Source: Candidatus Poribacteria bacterium
GTDB taxonomy: Bacteria; Poribacteria; WGA-4E; WGA-3G
Direction of reading: 5' to 3'
Assembly (NCBI GenBank): GCA_003635315.1
Contig: PYJD01000036.1
Coordinates: forward strand, 44,780-108,779
Length of the DNA stretch: 64,000 nt
Below the pieces are notes generated by a model. The model saw only the letters and a list, made by a program, of their open reading frames with translations. It was not told the DNA's origin and made no database searches. Within the stretch, counting starts at the first letter, position 1. The number at the start of each line of letters is the position of its first letter. Positions 10,876 to 19,889 of this stretch are shown here, one piece after another. The position numbers were made by a program, and so were the translations under genes.

Positions 10876-11375
10876 TCAAATTTTATATTTATCCTTGTTT
10901 CGGTTTCAAACTGCACTATGGGTGTAAATAAAGAAACACTTTCCTTAGATCAACGATGAATCAGTAGAAAAAAGAGAACAAACGCCGAATTCACGGAATC
11001 ACGGCATTCGGTAGATATGTATGTCATAATGACATTCACCCAATCAACTTCGAATCCGCTTATTCTTCGGTATGAATGCTATTTAGAATACCCCGGTGTG
11101 AATGTAATTAATTTTCTGAGAAATGACATGCCAAAGTGGAATGGGATAAGATAATTGTATAGAAAACACATGATACCTATAGTATGGCATTTAACCCACT
11201 GAAACATCAGATTTTGTTTTATCAAACTCATGTTATAGTATCAATAGAATTGCTATAATATTAGGTTAACTTGTACTTTAATAAATTGGTTTTTATCTGG
11301 ACATTTTGTATGTAAGATTCAATATCCGTGCATATTTTACCATCATCAATCATTCTAAATATAAAGTAAAATCCT
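10876..11375. other. Intergenic region before lolA, no gene seen
   Basis: About 500 bases with no credible open frame. It holds a small palindrome TGTCATAATGACA near 11023 and an imperfect CCGAAT...ATTCGG pair near 10984-11011. Neither has an obvious role. The lolA promoter follows directly. Confidence 0.5.
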
Positions 11376-11404
11376 TTGACACATCAATCCTGTTATGTTA
11401 TACT
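11376..11404 (+). promoter_or_regulatory. Sigma-70 promoter of the lolA-pgsA-thpR-recA run
   Basis: A perfect -35 TTGACA at 11376-11381, a 17-base spacer and TATACT at 11399-11404. The predicted start is near 11411, about 30 bases before the lolA GTG codon. Confidence 0.8.
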
Positions 11405-11441
11405 TTATCAAATGTAAAATACCAATAATAGGGGTTTTATT

Positions 11442-12158
11442 GTGATTCGTCTGTATTTGAGATCTCTTGTAATTTTATCATCTTTATTATTTTTAGCTAA
11501 TGGGTATACTTATACAGTTGAAGAGATATTTACGAATTTTCAAACGGCATATAAGAAATCTGAGAATTTCTCTGCATCTTTTGAAGAAACTACCTTATAC
11601 AGAAATAGAAAGAGTGTTACATTTGGTCGTTTTGCTTTCGCTAAGCCTAATTTACTACGAAAAGAATATGTATCAAAGAGTGACGATAAGAAAATTACTA
11701 AGACTATAGTAATTGATGGCTTATATGCTTGGTCACATGTGCCTTTACTCAATCAAGTTAATAAAATGCGTTGGAATGATCCGAGCAGAAGGGAACTCCT
11801 ACCTGGTGCTGGTGCATCTCTTGAAGATATATCCAAAAACTATTCGATGAAATTAGTTCCTGATGAAGATGTGAATCCAATAGGGATCTATTTGATACAA
11901 CTCATTCCAAAGAGGTTAATATCAGAAGAGAATGAAAATATACAACAAGAATCCTCTAATAAAGAGATACTTGAAATTTGGTTAAAAAAAGATGACTGGT
12001 TACCGGTACAATTCGGTTATATCAATGAATTTGATGATGGCAGTAGGCGTAGTGTAATCTTCAAAATGACTAATATAGAACGTGATAAGAAATTACCAAC
12101 AAATATCTTTGAGTTTGAAACGCCAAAAAATGCAGAGGTAATTGACCTTTCAAATTAA
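11442..12158 (+). CDS. lolA: LolA-like outer-membrane lipoprotein carrier
   Basis: Periplasmic chaperone that shuttles lipoproteins from the inner membrane to the outer membrane. The 238-residue protein begins with a signal peptide (RSLVILSSLLFLANG). The LolA-like half-barrel pattern follows, with NFSASFEETT near residue 45, FAFAKPNLLRKEY near 70 and IVIDGLYAWSHVP near 100. The start is GTG with AGGGG 8 bases upstream. It opens a run with pgsA, thpR and recA. Its presence argues for a diderm envelope. Overall identity to classical LolA looks low; the assignment rests on pattern and context. Confidence 0.78.
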   Translation: MIRLYLRSLVILSSLLFLANGYTYTVEEIFTNFQTAYKKSENFSASFEETTLYRNRKSVTFGRFAFAKPNLLRKEYVSKSDDKKITKTIVIDGLYAWSHVPLLNQVNKMRWNDPSRRELLPGAGASLEDISKNYSMKLVPDEDVNPIGIYLIQLIPKRLISEENENIQQESSNKEILEIWLKKDDWLPVQFGYINEFDDGSRRSVIFKMTNIERDKKLPTNIFEFETPKNAEVIDLSN

Positions 12159-12165
12159 TAGGTTT

Positions 12166-12765
12166 ATGAATTTTCGCTCATATTTTCCATTAGCTAACAT
12201 ACTGACTTTTTCTCGTTTATTACTGACGTTACCTTTTATTTATTTTTTTCACACAAAAATGATGTTTCTTGCATGCGTCATATTTGGTCTGGCATCACTT
12301 ACAGATTATTTCGATGGTATAGTTGCAAGGAGACAAGGAGTTACAAGTTTTGGTAGTTTTATGGATTCAGTTGTAGATAAAATCCTTATTGGAGCAGCAT
12401 TAATTAGTCTATACCTTTATCAAAATGAGAATTTACTTGAAAATGAAACACTTATCCCAATGTGGATGGTAATTGTAATACTGGGGCGTGAAGTTTTAGT
12501 GACCTTATTTCGAAGTATAGTTGTTGCAAAACGTGGAGAAGTGATTTCTGCTAATCGATGGGGGAAATATAAGACTACATCACAGGTCATAGTCATCTTT
12601 ATATGTTTATTGTTGTTAATGCTTATGACAGACTCACATTTTGTAATTCAGCAATTTGGACCAATTTACTTCTTAATGTTTATCCCATTGATATTAACTG
12701 TTGCATCTGGTTTAGAGATAATCATAGGAAATAGTAGTTCCTTATTAACCAAACAGAGTGATTAG
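12166..12765 (+). CDS. pgsA: CDP-diacylglycerol--glycerol-3-phosphate 3-phosphatidyltransferase
   Basis: Integral membrane enzyme making phosphatidylglycerophosphate, the precursor of phosphatidylglycerol. The CDP-alcohol phosphotransferase signature is complete (DYFDGIVARRQGVTSFGSFM, then DSVVD), with all catalytic aspartates and a 7-residue spacer. Several membrane segments follow. I use the ATG at 12166, which gives the usual short N-terminus MNFRSYFPLANILTFSR. An in-frame TTG at 12142, with GAGG close upstream and overlapping lolA, is the alternative. The pgsA-thpR-recA order is common in bacteria. Confidence 0.9.
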   Translation: MNFRSYFPLANILTFSRLLLTLPFIYFFHTKMMFLACVIFGLASLTDYFDGIVARRQGVTSFGSFMDSVVDKILIGAALISLYLYQNENLLENETLIPMWMVIVILGREVLVTLFRSIVVAKRGEVISANRWGKYKTTSQVIVIFICLLLLMLMTDSHFVIQQFGPIYFLMFIPLILTVASGLEIIIGNSSSLLTKQSD

Positions 12766-12785
12766 TCTCTTTTTTGGAGCCAAGA

Positions 12786-13358
12786 GTGAGTAAACCTGAT
12801 TCCATTCGGTGTTTTATAGCAATAGAAATACCAGAGAAGATTCAGAACATAATATTAGAAATACAGAATAAATTAAGAAGTAAGGTAGTGGGTGCAACAT
12901 GGACTAAATCTGGAAATCATCATCTAACTTTAAAATTCTTAGGACAAGTTGAGCGACCTCAATTATCAAGAATCGAGTATATCTTAAGTAAGATCGCAAA
13001 GCAGAATGGACAATTCACTATAGAATTTGGTGGATTAGGCGTATTTCCGAATTGGGAGCGTCCACGGGTTCTGTGGATCGGACTTACAAAAGGTGAATCT
13101 AAGATTAGAGCGTTGTCTGTATCTATAAACAAAGGACTTAATGAGTTACTCTATCCAATTGATAACCGTTTCCATCCTCATCTAACATTGGCGAGATTTA
13201 AGAAACAGGTTAATAAATTGAATAGGCCTGACTCATTCAGGGAATATGAAACACTTGCAACTTCAGGTTTTTTGATAGAAGAATTTACACTGGTAATGAG
13301 CGAATTACATCCCAAAGGTGCAATCTATACACCAATCAATACATTTAAAATGAGTTAG
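12786..13358 (+). CDS. thpR: RNA 2',3'-cyclic phosphodiesterase (2H family)
   Basis: Opens 2',3'-cyclic phosphate ends of RNA, formerly called 2'-5' RNA ligase. Both catalytic HxTL motifs are present, HHLTLKFLG near residue 43 and HPHLTLARF near 127, at the normal distance in a protein of about 190 residues. The start is GTG with GGAG 6 bases upstream. A TTG at 12774 is the longer alternative but overlaps the ribosome site. It lies between pgsA and recA. Confidence 0.9.
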   Translation: MSKPDSIRCFIAIEIPEKIQNIILEIQNKLRSKVVGATWTKSGNHHLTLKFLGQVERPQLSRIEYILSKIAKQNGQFTIEFGGLGVFPNWERPRVLWIGLTKGESKIRALSVSINKGLNELLYPIDNRFHPHLTLARFKKQVNKLNRPDSFREYETLATSGFLIEEFTLVMSELHPKGAIYTPINTFKMS

Positions 13359-13371
13359 GAGATAATTTATT

Positions 13372-14523
13372 ATGGCAAAAGATGATTTAAAGAAAAATGA
13401 GAATGAAAAAGATCCTGAAGAGGAAAAAGAGGATAAAGAAAGAAAGAAAGCCGTTGATGATGCCATTGCTCAGGTAGAACGTGCGTATGGTAAAGGCTCT
13501 ATAATGCGTTTTACAGACAATGAGGTTGTTCCAGTAGAGGTGATACCAACAGGAGCACTTTCTCTTGATATTGCATTAGGTGTTGGTGGCGTACCCAGAG
13601 GGAGAATCATAGAAGTATTTGGTCATGAAGGTACGGGTAAGACAACATTAGCACTTCACATTGTGTCCGAAGCCCAAAAAATGGGTGGAATTGCAGCATT
13701 TATAGATGTTGAACATGCATTAGATACAAGTTATGCGCGTAATATAGGGGTAAATCTTGAGAACTTATTAATTTCACAACCAGATGCTGGTGAACAAGCA
13801 CTTGAAATTGTAGAAACACTCATACGGAGTGGCGCGATTGATGTGGTGGTAATTGATTCCGTAGCAGCATTAACACCTCAAGCAGAAGTAGAAGGTGAAA
13901 TGGGTGATGCTCATGTAGGATTGCTTCCAAGATTAATGTCTAAAGCATTGAGAAAACTGTCTGGTGTAACAAATAAATCAAAAACTTGTGTTATTTTTAC
14001 GAATCAGATTCGTCAAAAAATTGGAGTAATGTTTGGCAATCCTGACACAACACCGGGTGGACTTGCCCTTAAGTTTCATGCATCTGTAAGATTAGAAATA
14101 CGTCGTGCTCAACAAATAAAAGAAGGGTCAGATGTACTTGGTAATAGAGTTCTAACTAAAGTTGTGAAAAACAAAGTTGCACCACCCTTTAAAGAAGCAG
14201 AATTTGATGTTACATTTGGTAAAGGTATCTCTAAAGAAGGTAATTTATTGGATATTGCTGTTGAAGCTGGTATGGTAGAAAAAAGAGGATCTTGGTTTTC
14301 ATATAACAATGAACGTATAGGTCAAGGTAGAAATAGTGCGAAGACATATCTTGAAGAGAATCCTGAGGTTACCGCTGAACTTGATAAGAAAATTAGAGAA
14401 AACTTAACATCTCTTTCAACAGATTCAGGAATCGGTAAAATACCCGGTATAGATATTGAAGGTGAGATAGAAACAGAATTTGAAGAATCTAATGATACCG
14501 ATATGGACGATGAAGAATTTTAG
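13372..14523 (+). CDS. recA: Recombinase RecA
   Basis: DNA-dependent ATPase that forms the strand-exchange filament and triggers SOS cleavage. The P-loop is GHEGTGKT at residues 84-91, a variant of the usual GPESSGKT. The MAW-like oligomer contacts, the L1/L2 loop region ([37 protein letters not shown]) and the C-terminal domain are intact. The chain has a lysine/glutamate-rich N-terminal extension of about 30 residues and an acidic C-terminal tail ending DDEEF. AGGAG precedes the ATG and the gene follows thpR by 13 bases. No clear LexA box was recognised in front of it. Confidence 0.98.
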   Translation: MAKDDLKKNENEKDPEEEKEDKERKKAVDDAIAQVERAYGKGSIMRFTDNEVVPVEVIPTGALSLDIALGVGGVPRGRIIEVFGHEGTGKTTLALHIVSEAQKMGGIAAFIDVEHALDTSYARNIGVNLENLLISQPDAGEQALEIVETLIRSGAIDVVVIDSVAALTPQAEVEGEMGDAHVGLLPRLMSKALRKLSGVTNKSKTCVIFTNQIRQKIGVMFGNPDTTPGGLALKFHASVRLEIRRAQQIKEGSDVLGNRVLTKVVKNKVAPPFKEAEFDVTFGKGISKEGNLLDIAVEAGMVEKRGSWFSYNNERIGQGRNSAKTYLEENPEVTAELDKKIRENLTSLSTDSGIGKIPGIDIEGEIETEFEESNDTDMDDEEF

Positions 14524-14620
14524 TAGACTTTATCCATTGTCCATATACTCCCTACACACCAGATTTTTGGATATGGGTATTATTGTATAGATTCAGTTAT
14601 GTTCCATTAATTGATTTTTC

Positions 14621-14649
14621 TTGATGTTATTCACATTCAGTGCTATACT
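14621..14649 (+). promoter_or_regulatory. Sigma-70 promoter of the proteasome operon
   Basis: TTGATG at 14621-14626, exactly 17 bases, then TATACT at 14644-14649. The predicted start near 14656 leaves a leader of about 68 bases before the ATPase gene. It separates the proteasome genes from recA. Confidence 0.72.
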
Positions 14650-14723
14650 ATACGCACATTATCTTATTTTATTATCATTATTTTCTTTAATTACTATTCA
14701 ATGTAAAGTGAGAAAACCTTCCT

Positions 14724-16520
14724 ATGGCAAGCAAAACAGAAACCTCATTTGAATTCCCAAAAGATCAAGATGTTGAGGATACATCATCTGTTAACGATGA
14801 TAACACTCCAAATGTCAGTGAACTTAATTGGCAGATTGAAATGCTCCAGAATGAAGTATCGGATCTAAGACGACAACTTCGTACTGCTCCAGATGAGGAT
14901 GTGGATGCACGTTTGTATGATATGACCCGTGAACTGATGCAAGCCCACCGACGTAATCGCAAACTAACCACAACACTACAAGAAGCGAAAGAGAAGCTTG
15001 AATTGCTCAAAGAGAAGGTTAAGCAGTTAAGTGAACCTCCGAATAATTATGGTATATTCTTAACTGCCAATGAAGATAATACCGTTGACATTGATATTGG
15101 TGGAAAGAAGTGGCGTGTTAATCTTGATCCGACAATAAAGGTAGAGGATTTACACACAGGACAAGAAGTTATAGTTAACAGTAGTTTAAATGTAGTCGCT
15201 ATTAAGTCTCCCGAAAAACATGGTGATGTTGTAAAAATCAAAGAAGTTTTGGAATCTGATAGAGCAGTTGTAAGTCTGCGAACAGATGAGGAGCAAGTTG
15301 TCCGCATGTCCGCAGCCTTGAAAGATGAACCGTTGAAAACTGGTGATAGTGTCTTGTTAAATCATTCGAGTGGGATGCTTCTTGAAAAGTTGCCACAAAG
15401 AGAACTTAATGACTTACTGCTTGAGGAAGTTCCAGATGTTGGTTACACAGATATTGGGGGTTTGGATTCTCAAATTGAAGCGATTCGTGATGCCATTGAG
15501 ATGCCATATCTATATCCAAATGAATATAAGGAATTTGATCTTACACCACCGAAAGGTGTGTTACTTTATGGACCACCAGGATGTGGAAAAACACTCATAG
15601 CCAGAGCAGTTGCAAATAGTCTTGCAGAACGGATACGACAACAATCCAATAGAGAGGATATAAAAGGATATTTCATCAATATCAAGGGTCCAGAACTATT
15701 GAATAAATATGTAGGAGAAACGGAAAGAAAAATCCGAGAGGTATTTGAGAAAGCGCGTGAAAAATCCAGAGAAGGTTTCCCAGTAGTGATCTTCTTTGAT
15801 GAAATGGATTCTCTATTTCGTTCACGTGGTATGGGTATTTCATCCGATATGGAATCCACACTTGTACCTCAATTCCTTGCAGAAATAGATGGTGTTGACA
15901 ACCTAAGAGATGTCATTGTAATTGGTGCGAGTAATCGTCAGGATCTTCTGGACCCAGCAGTTCTCAGACCGGGAAGGTTGGATATAAAAATCAAAATAGA
16001 TCGTCCAAATATGGATGGTGCCAAAGATATTTTCAGAATTTATTTAACACCAGAATTACCATTCTCTCATGTTGAATTAGAAAAATTTGACGGTGATCCT
16101 CATCAAGTTTCTGAGAATCTTATTGATAAAGCGGTAGATGAGATGTATGCAACAACTGAAGATAACCGATTTATTGAAGTCACCTACACGCGTGGAGAAA
16201 GAGAAACACTCTTCTTTAAAGATTTTGTTAGTGGTGCAATGATTAAGAATATTGTGTCTCGTGCTAAAAAAACCGCAATAAAGCGTTTAATCAGTTCTGA
16301 AGGGAGAGATAAAGGATTGAACCTTGAGGATCTGAAAATGGCTATACGTGAAGAGTATCGTGAGAATGAAGATCTGCCAAATACAACCAATCCTGATGAT
16401 TGGGCAAAGATATCTGGTAGAAAGGGTGAAAAAATAGTCAATATTCGCGCACTTATTAATGAACCTGAATCACGAAAGAAACCTGATGTTAGGGTGAGTA
16501 AAGGTGGAACTTATCTATAA
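14724..16520 (+). CDS. arc: Proteasome-activating AAA ATPase (ARC/Mpa)
   Basis: Hexameric unfoldase that recognises pupylated proteins and feeds them into the 20S proteasome. It has an N-terminal coiled coil (about residues 33-103, which binds Pup in the family), tandem OB-like domains (about 105-225) and an AAA domain. Walker A is GPPGCGKT at 283-290, Walker B is VVIFFDEMDSLF, and the arginine-finger region ASNRQDLLDPAVLRPGR is present. The chain ends GGTYL: the penultimate Tyr fits the C-terminal proteasome-docking motif of Mpa (QYL type). At 598 residues it matches the family. It starts the dop-pup-prcB-prcA-pafA operon. Confidence 0.96.
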   Translation: MASKTETSFEFPKDQDVEDTSSVNDDNTPNVSELNWQIEMLQNEVSDLRRQLRTAPDEDVDARLYDMTRELMQAHRRNRKLTTTLQEAKEKLELLKEKVKQLSEPPNNYGIFLTANEDNTVDIDIGGKKWRVNLDPTIKVEDLHTGQEVIVNSSLNVVAIKSPEKHGDVVKIKEVLESDRAVVSLRTDEEQVVRMSAALKDEPLKTGDSVLLNHSSGMLLEKLPQRELNDLLLEEVPDVGYTDIGGLDSQIEAIRDAIEMPYLYPNEYKEFDLTPPKGVLLYGPPGCGKTLIARAVANSLAERIRQQSNREDIKGYFINIKGPELLNKYVGETERKIREVFEKAREKSREGFPVVIFFDEMDSLFRSRGMGISSDMESTLVPQFLAEIDGVDNLRDVIVIGASNRQDLLDPAVLRPGRLDIKIKIDRPNMDGAKDIFRIYLTPELPFSHVELEKFDGDPHQVSENLIDKAVDEMYATTEDNRFIEVTYTRGERETLFFKDFVSGAMIKNIVSRAKKTAIKRLISSEGRDKGLNLEDLKMAIREEYRENEDLPNTTNPDDWAKISGRKGEKIVNIRALINEPESRKKPDVRVSKGGTYL

Positions 16521-16575
16521 TACTTAGTTCTATCAGTAATAAACCGTAATTAGTATTAATTTGAAATTAAGATAA

Positions 16576-18063
16576 ATGTCTGTACCAACAATAATCGGAA
16601 CTGAAACAGAATTCGGTATTTCAGTTAAGAATGCACGAGAACAAGATCCTATTGCAGCATCAACCTTAGTGGTTAATGCATATAAGAGTCGTAACTTAAC
16701 ATCGGTTTCTTGGGATTATGGACAAGAAAGTCCATTAATGGATGCCAGGGGGTATATTGCAGAGACAGATACAATTCAAAATGATGAATCAAATAATAAT
16801 GTCATTAACGATATTCTAATCAACGGTGGTAGGTATTACGTTGATCATGCACATCCTGAATATTGTACACCAGAATGTACAAATGCGAGAGATCTTGTAA
16901 AATACGAAAAAGCTGGTGAACTTATTTTAGAGTTAAGCCGTCTTTCTGCAGAAGAACTCTTACTTGATAATCAAGAAATTATAATCTATAAGAACAATAC
17001 TGATTATAAGGGTCATAGTTATGGTTCCCATGAAAATTACTTGATGTCAAGGGAAGTTCCATTTTCGGATATTGTGGACGGTCTTATACCCTTTTTCGTT
17101 ACTCGACAGATCATCACAGGAAGCGGTAAAGTTGGCGCAGAAAATGGTGCAGATGAAACAGAATACCAGATATCCCAAAGGGCAGATTTTTTCGAAAAAG
17201 AGGTTGGGTTGAGCACAATGGTTGAAAGACCATTGATCAATACAAGGGATGAACCCCATGCTGATTCAAAAGAATATAGACGGTTACATGTAATTGTAGG
17301 TGATTCTAACATGTCTGAATTTTCTATATATCTTAAGGTAGGAATAACATCTATTGTATTGCAACTGATAGAAAAAAGAATCATTGGTAAGAAATTCTGT
17401 TTACAGAATCCAATCGCAGCTATCAAAACTATCTCACGGGATCTATCTTGTAATGAAAAGATTGAACTCCAAGATGGACGGAAATTAAGTGCTATAGAAA
17501 TACTACAAGAATATCTATCACTTGCACATCAACATTTGACGCAGGAAGAACGGACACCTATAGTTGAGGATATATTGAATAAATGGGATTTTGTGTTACA
17601 AAGTCTTAAGACCGACCCTTTGAGTATGGGGCAATATTTAGATTGGGTAATCAAGAAAAAGTTGATTGATGCCTATGTTGAAAGACATGGATTTGATTGG
17701 ACGGATGCTCGAATACGTATGCTGGATCTACAGTATCATGATACTCGCCCTGAAAAAGGTCTCTATGCAAGATTGCAGAAGAATGGACATGTCAAGCGTA
17801 TATTGACACATGAAGAAATAGTTAATGCAATTTCACATCCACCAATGGACACACGAGCATATTTCCGTGGAACATGTCTTCGTAAGTTTGGTAGTGATAT
17901 TCATAGTGCAAGTTGGAACTCAATCATATTTAATGGTCCTACCGGTTTTGATAAGATTATGATGGAGCGTCCTCATTTTGGCACACATGAAATAGTTGGA
18001 GAACTGTTAAACAATAGTACGGTCGTTGAACTTGTCAATAAGATAAAAGCTGACTGTAATTAA
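16576..18063 (+). CDS. dop: Pup deamidase/depupylase
   Basis: Converts the C-terminal Gln of Pup to Glu and removes Pup from substrates. The glutamine-synthetase-like fold starts IGTETEFGISV, with the metal-binding acidic residues. The active-site region NGGRYYVDHAHPEYCTPEC carries the catalytic Asp. There are further motifs GSHENYL, TRQIITGSGK and INTRDEPHAD. It is distinguished from the paralogue pafA by its longer loop after the first strand and by GRYYVDHAHPEY versus ARFYQDIGCHPEY. It lies between the ATPase and pup genes. Because this Pup ends in Gln, Dop activity is required. Confidence 0.95.
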   Translation: MSVPTIIGTETEFGISVKNAREQDPIAASTLVVNAYKSRNLTSVSWDYGQESPLMDARGYIAETDTIQNDESNNNVINDILINGGRYYVDHAHPEYCTPECTNARDLVKYEKAGELILELSRLSAEELLLDNQEIIIYKNNTDYKGHSYGSHENYLMSREVPFSDIVDGLIPFFVTRQIITGSGKVGAENGADETEYQISQRADFFEKEVGLSTMVERPLINTRDEPHADSKEYRRLHVIVGDSNMSEFSIYLKVGITSIVLQLIEKRIIGKKFCLQNPIAAIKTISRDLSCNEKIELQDGRKLSAIEILQEYLSLAHQHLTQEERTPIVEDILNKWDFVLQSLKTDPLSMGQYLDWVIKKKLIDAYVERHGFDWTDARIRMLDLQYHDTRPEKGLYARLQKNGHVKRILTHEEIVNAISHPPMDTRAYFRGTCLRKFGSDIHSASWNSIIFNGPTGFDKIMMERPHFGTHEIVGELLNNSTVVELVNKIKADCN

Positions 18064-18150
18064 TTTGGTAATTATCAGTCATCGGTATTGTTTTTCCTAT
18101 ATACATATGTAAACAGGTTTTATTTACACTACTTATAGAAGGAGTACAAC

Positions 18151-18348
18151 ATGCCAAGCGAAAAACAGCAAGAATACAGAGATCATCCCATGAATGAAAA
18201 TGAGGAGATCCAGACGAATCCTGAACATGATGATTCTGTTGATGAATTAACTGATGATTTAGAAACACTTCTTGATGAAATTGATGAGATTCTGGAAGAG
18301 GATTCTGAAGAATTCGTAGAGAATTTTATCCAACGGGGAGGACAATAG
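18151..18348 (+). CDS. pup: Prokaryotic ubiquitin-like protein Pup
   Basis: A 65-residue protein tag. It is highly acidic, presumably disordered, and ends with the diagnostic GGQ. The C-terminal half (DDLETLLDEIDEILEEDSEE, then FVENF) is the helix that docks on the ATPase coiled coil. The only lysine is Lys5, so poly-pupylation would be limited to that residue. AGAAGGAG precedes the ATG. The stop codon is 2 bases before the prcB start, indicating coupled translation. Confidence 0.96.
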   Translation: MPSEKQQEYRDHPMNENEEIQTNPEHDDSVDELTDDLETLLDEIDEILEEDSEEFVENFIQRGGQ

Positions 18349-18350
18349 GA

Positions 18351-19142
18351 TTGGTGAAACTTCGTGACTTTGAATCTACCGATTTTTTTGAAATTCTTAA
18401 AGACCGTCATCCTGATAAATTGGGGGATTGGTCACGACTCAATGGAACATACGATTCCAATAACCATAATTTTCTTGAAGGGACAACAGTTCTTGCCCTT
18501 GTTTATAAAGATGGGGTAATAATGGCAGGGGATCGTCAAGCCACAGAAGGTTATCAGGTTGGAGAACGTCGTATTCAAAAAGTCTATAAAATTGATAGAC
18601 ATTCCGCTATTGCAGTCGCCGGAGTTGCTGGACCTTGCATTGAAATAGCAAAACTATTTCAAGTTCAGATTGAATTCTACGAAAAAATAGAAGGTGTTCC
18701 ACTTAGTCTTGATGGACAAGCAAACTATTTATCAAGTCTTGTGAGGTCCAATCTGAGTTTAGCCATGCAAGGTTTAATCGTACTACCACTATTTTCTGGG
18801 TATGACTTAAACCATCATATTGGTAGGATATTTAAGTATGATGCCCTTGGTGGTCGATATGAAGAAGACACCTATTATGCTATCGGATCTGGTGGAAAAG
18901 ATGCTCGTTCCACCCTTAAGAAACTATATCAGACTGAACTTGATAAGGAAACCGCACTAAGCATTGCAGTAGAAGCCTTGTGGGATGCTGCAGATGAAGA
19001 TATTGCTACTGGGGGACCTGACTTAATTCGGAAAATCTTTCCAACATTCACCATAATTACAGAAGAGGGCGTATCTGAAGTATCAGAAGATATAATTGGT
19101 GAATTATTTCAAGACCTTATCTCAAGATTAGAACAATCTTAA
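18351..19142 (+). CDS. prcB: Proteasome beta subunit
   Basis: Catalytic subunit of the 20S core. The propeptide of about 44 residues ends in FLEG, and cleavage before TTVLAL would expose the N-terminal nucleophile Thr45. Downstream are VIMAGDRQATEG and the catalytic Lys region KVYKID. It begins with TTG at 18351 or GTG at 18354; the GGAGG lies inside the end of pup. The length of 263 residues agrees with actinobacterial PrcB. It is co-transcribed with pup and prcA. Confidence 0.96.
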   Translation: MVKLRDFESTDFFEILKDRHPDKLGDWSRLNGTYDSNNHNFLEGTTVLALVYKDGVIMAGDRQATEGYQVGERRIQKVYKIDRHSAIAVAGVAGPCIEIAKLFQVQIEFYEKIEGVPLSLDGQANYLSSLVRSNLSLAMQGLIVLPLFSGYDLNHHIGRIFKYDALGGRYEEDTYYAIGSGGKDARSTLKKLYQTELDKETALSIAVEALWDAADEDIATGGPDLIRKIFPTFTIITEEGVSEVSEDIIGELFQDLISRLEQS

Positions 19143-19178
19143 TCCAATTATTGTAAGAAATTATATTGCAGGAGAAAA

Positions 19179-19889
19179 ATGTCCACACCGTATTACGTTT
19201 CACCTGATCAAATTTGGGAAGATAAGAAAGAATTTGTCGATCGAGGTATTGAACAAGCCAAGGAGGTGATAGTCCTTGAGTATAATAATGGTTTGCTGAT
19301 GGTTGCAGAAAATCCCAGAAAGACGATATTTAAGATGTCTGAAATTTACGATAGAATTGCCCTTGCCTCAACAGGTAGGGTATCGGAATATGAAGCTCTA
19401 CGTGTTGCTGGAATTCGTGAAGCAGAGATAAAAGGTTATACATATTATCGCGAGGATGTAACTGGAAAATGGTTGACCAATTTATACTCCCAACATATGA
19501 GTGCAATTGCCCAAGCATGGGACACGAAACCACTTGAGATAGAACTTTTGGTCTGCGAAATTGATGGACATAGTTCTGTTGGTAGTCAGATTTATAAGAT
19601 TACATTTGATGGCACCTATGAAGAGAAAGAGAGGTTTGCTGCTATAGGTGGAAAAGCGGATTCGATTCTGGAGTTCCTTGAAAATACATACCAAGAAGGA
19701 TTGGATATAAAAGACGCAATTGAGTTGGCTGCAAATACACTTGAATCCATTGAGGCAGATGCACCTGAATCTTATGAAATTAATCCTAATACTATAGAAA
19801 TTGCTTGCCTTGATGCTACTTTAGACCGACGTAAGTTCCACAGATTTACTATCGAAGAAATAGATGAGATTTTAGGAAATGCATCGTAG
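19179..19889 (+). CDS. prcA: Proteasome alpha subunit
   Basis: Structural and gating subunit of the 20S proteasome outer ring. The N-terminus STPYYVSPDQIWEDKKEF and the following helix match the alpha-type gate region. It lacks the nucleophilic Thr. The core strands VIVLEYNNGLLMVAENP and IYDRIALASTGRVSEYE are typical. It has 236 residues, and GGAG precedes the ATG. It overlaps pafA by 11 bases, so the two are translationally linked. Confidence 0.95.
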   Translation: MSTPYYVSPDQIWEDKKEFVDRGIEQAKEVIVLEYNNGLLMVAENPRKTIFKMSEIYDRIALASTGRVSEYEALRVAGIREAEIKGYTYYREDVTGKWLTNLYSQHMSAIAQAWDTKPLEIELLVCEIDGHSSVGSQIYKITFDGTYEEKERFAAIGGKADSILEFLENTYQEGLDIKDAIELAANTLESIEADAPESYEINPNTIEIACLDATLDRRKFHRFTIEEIDEILGNAS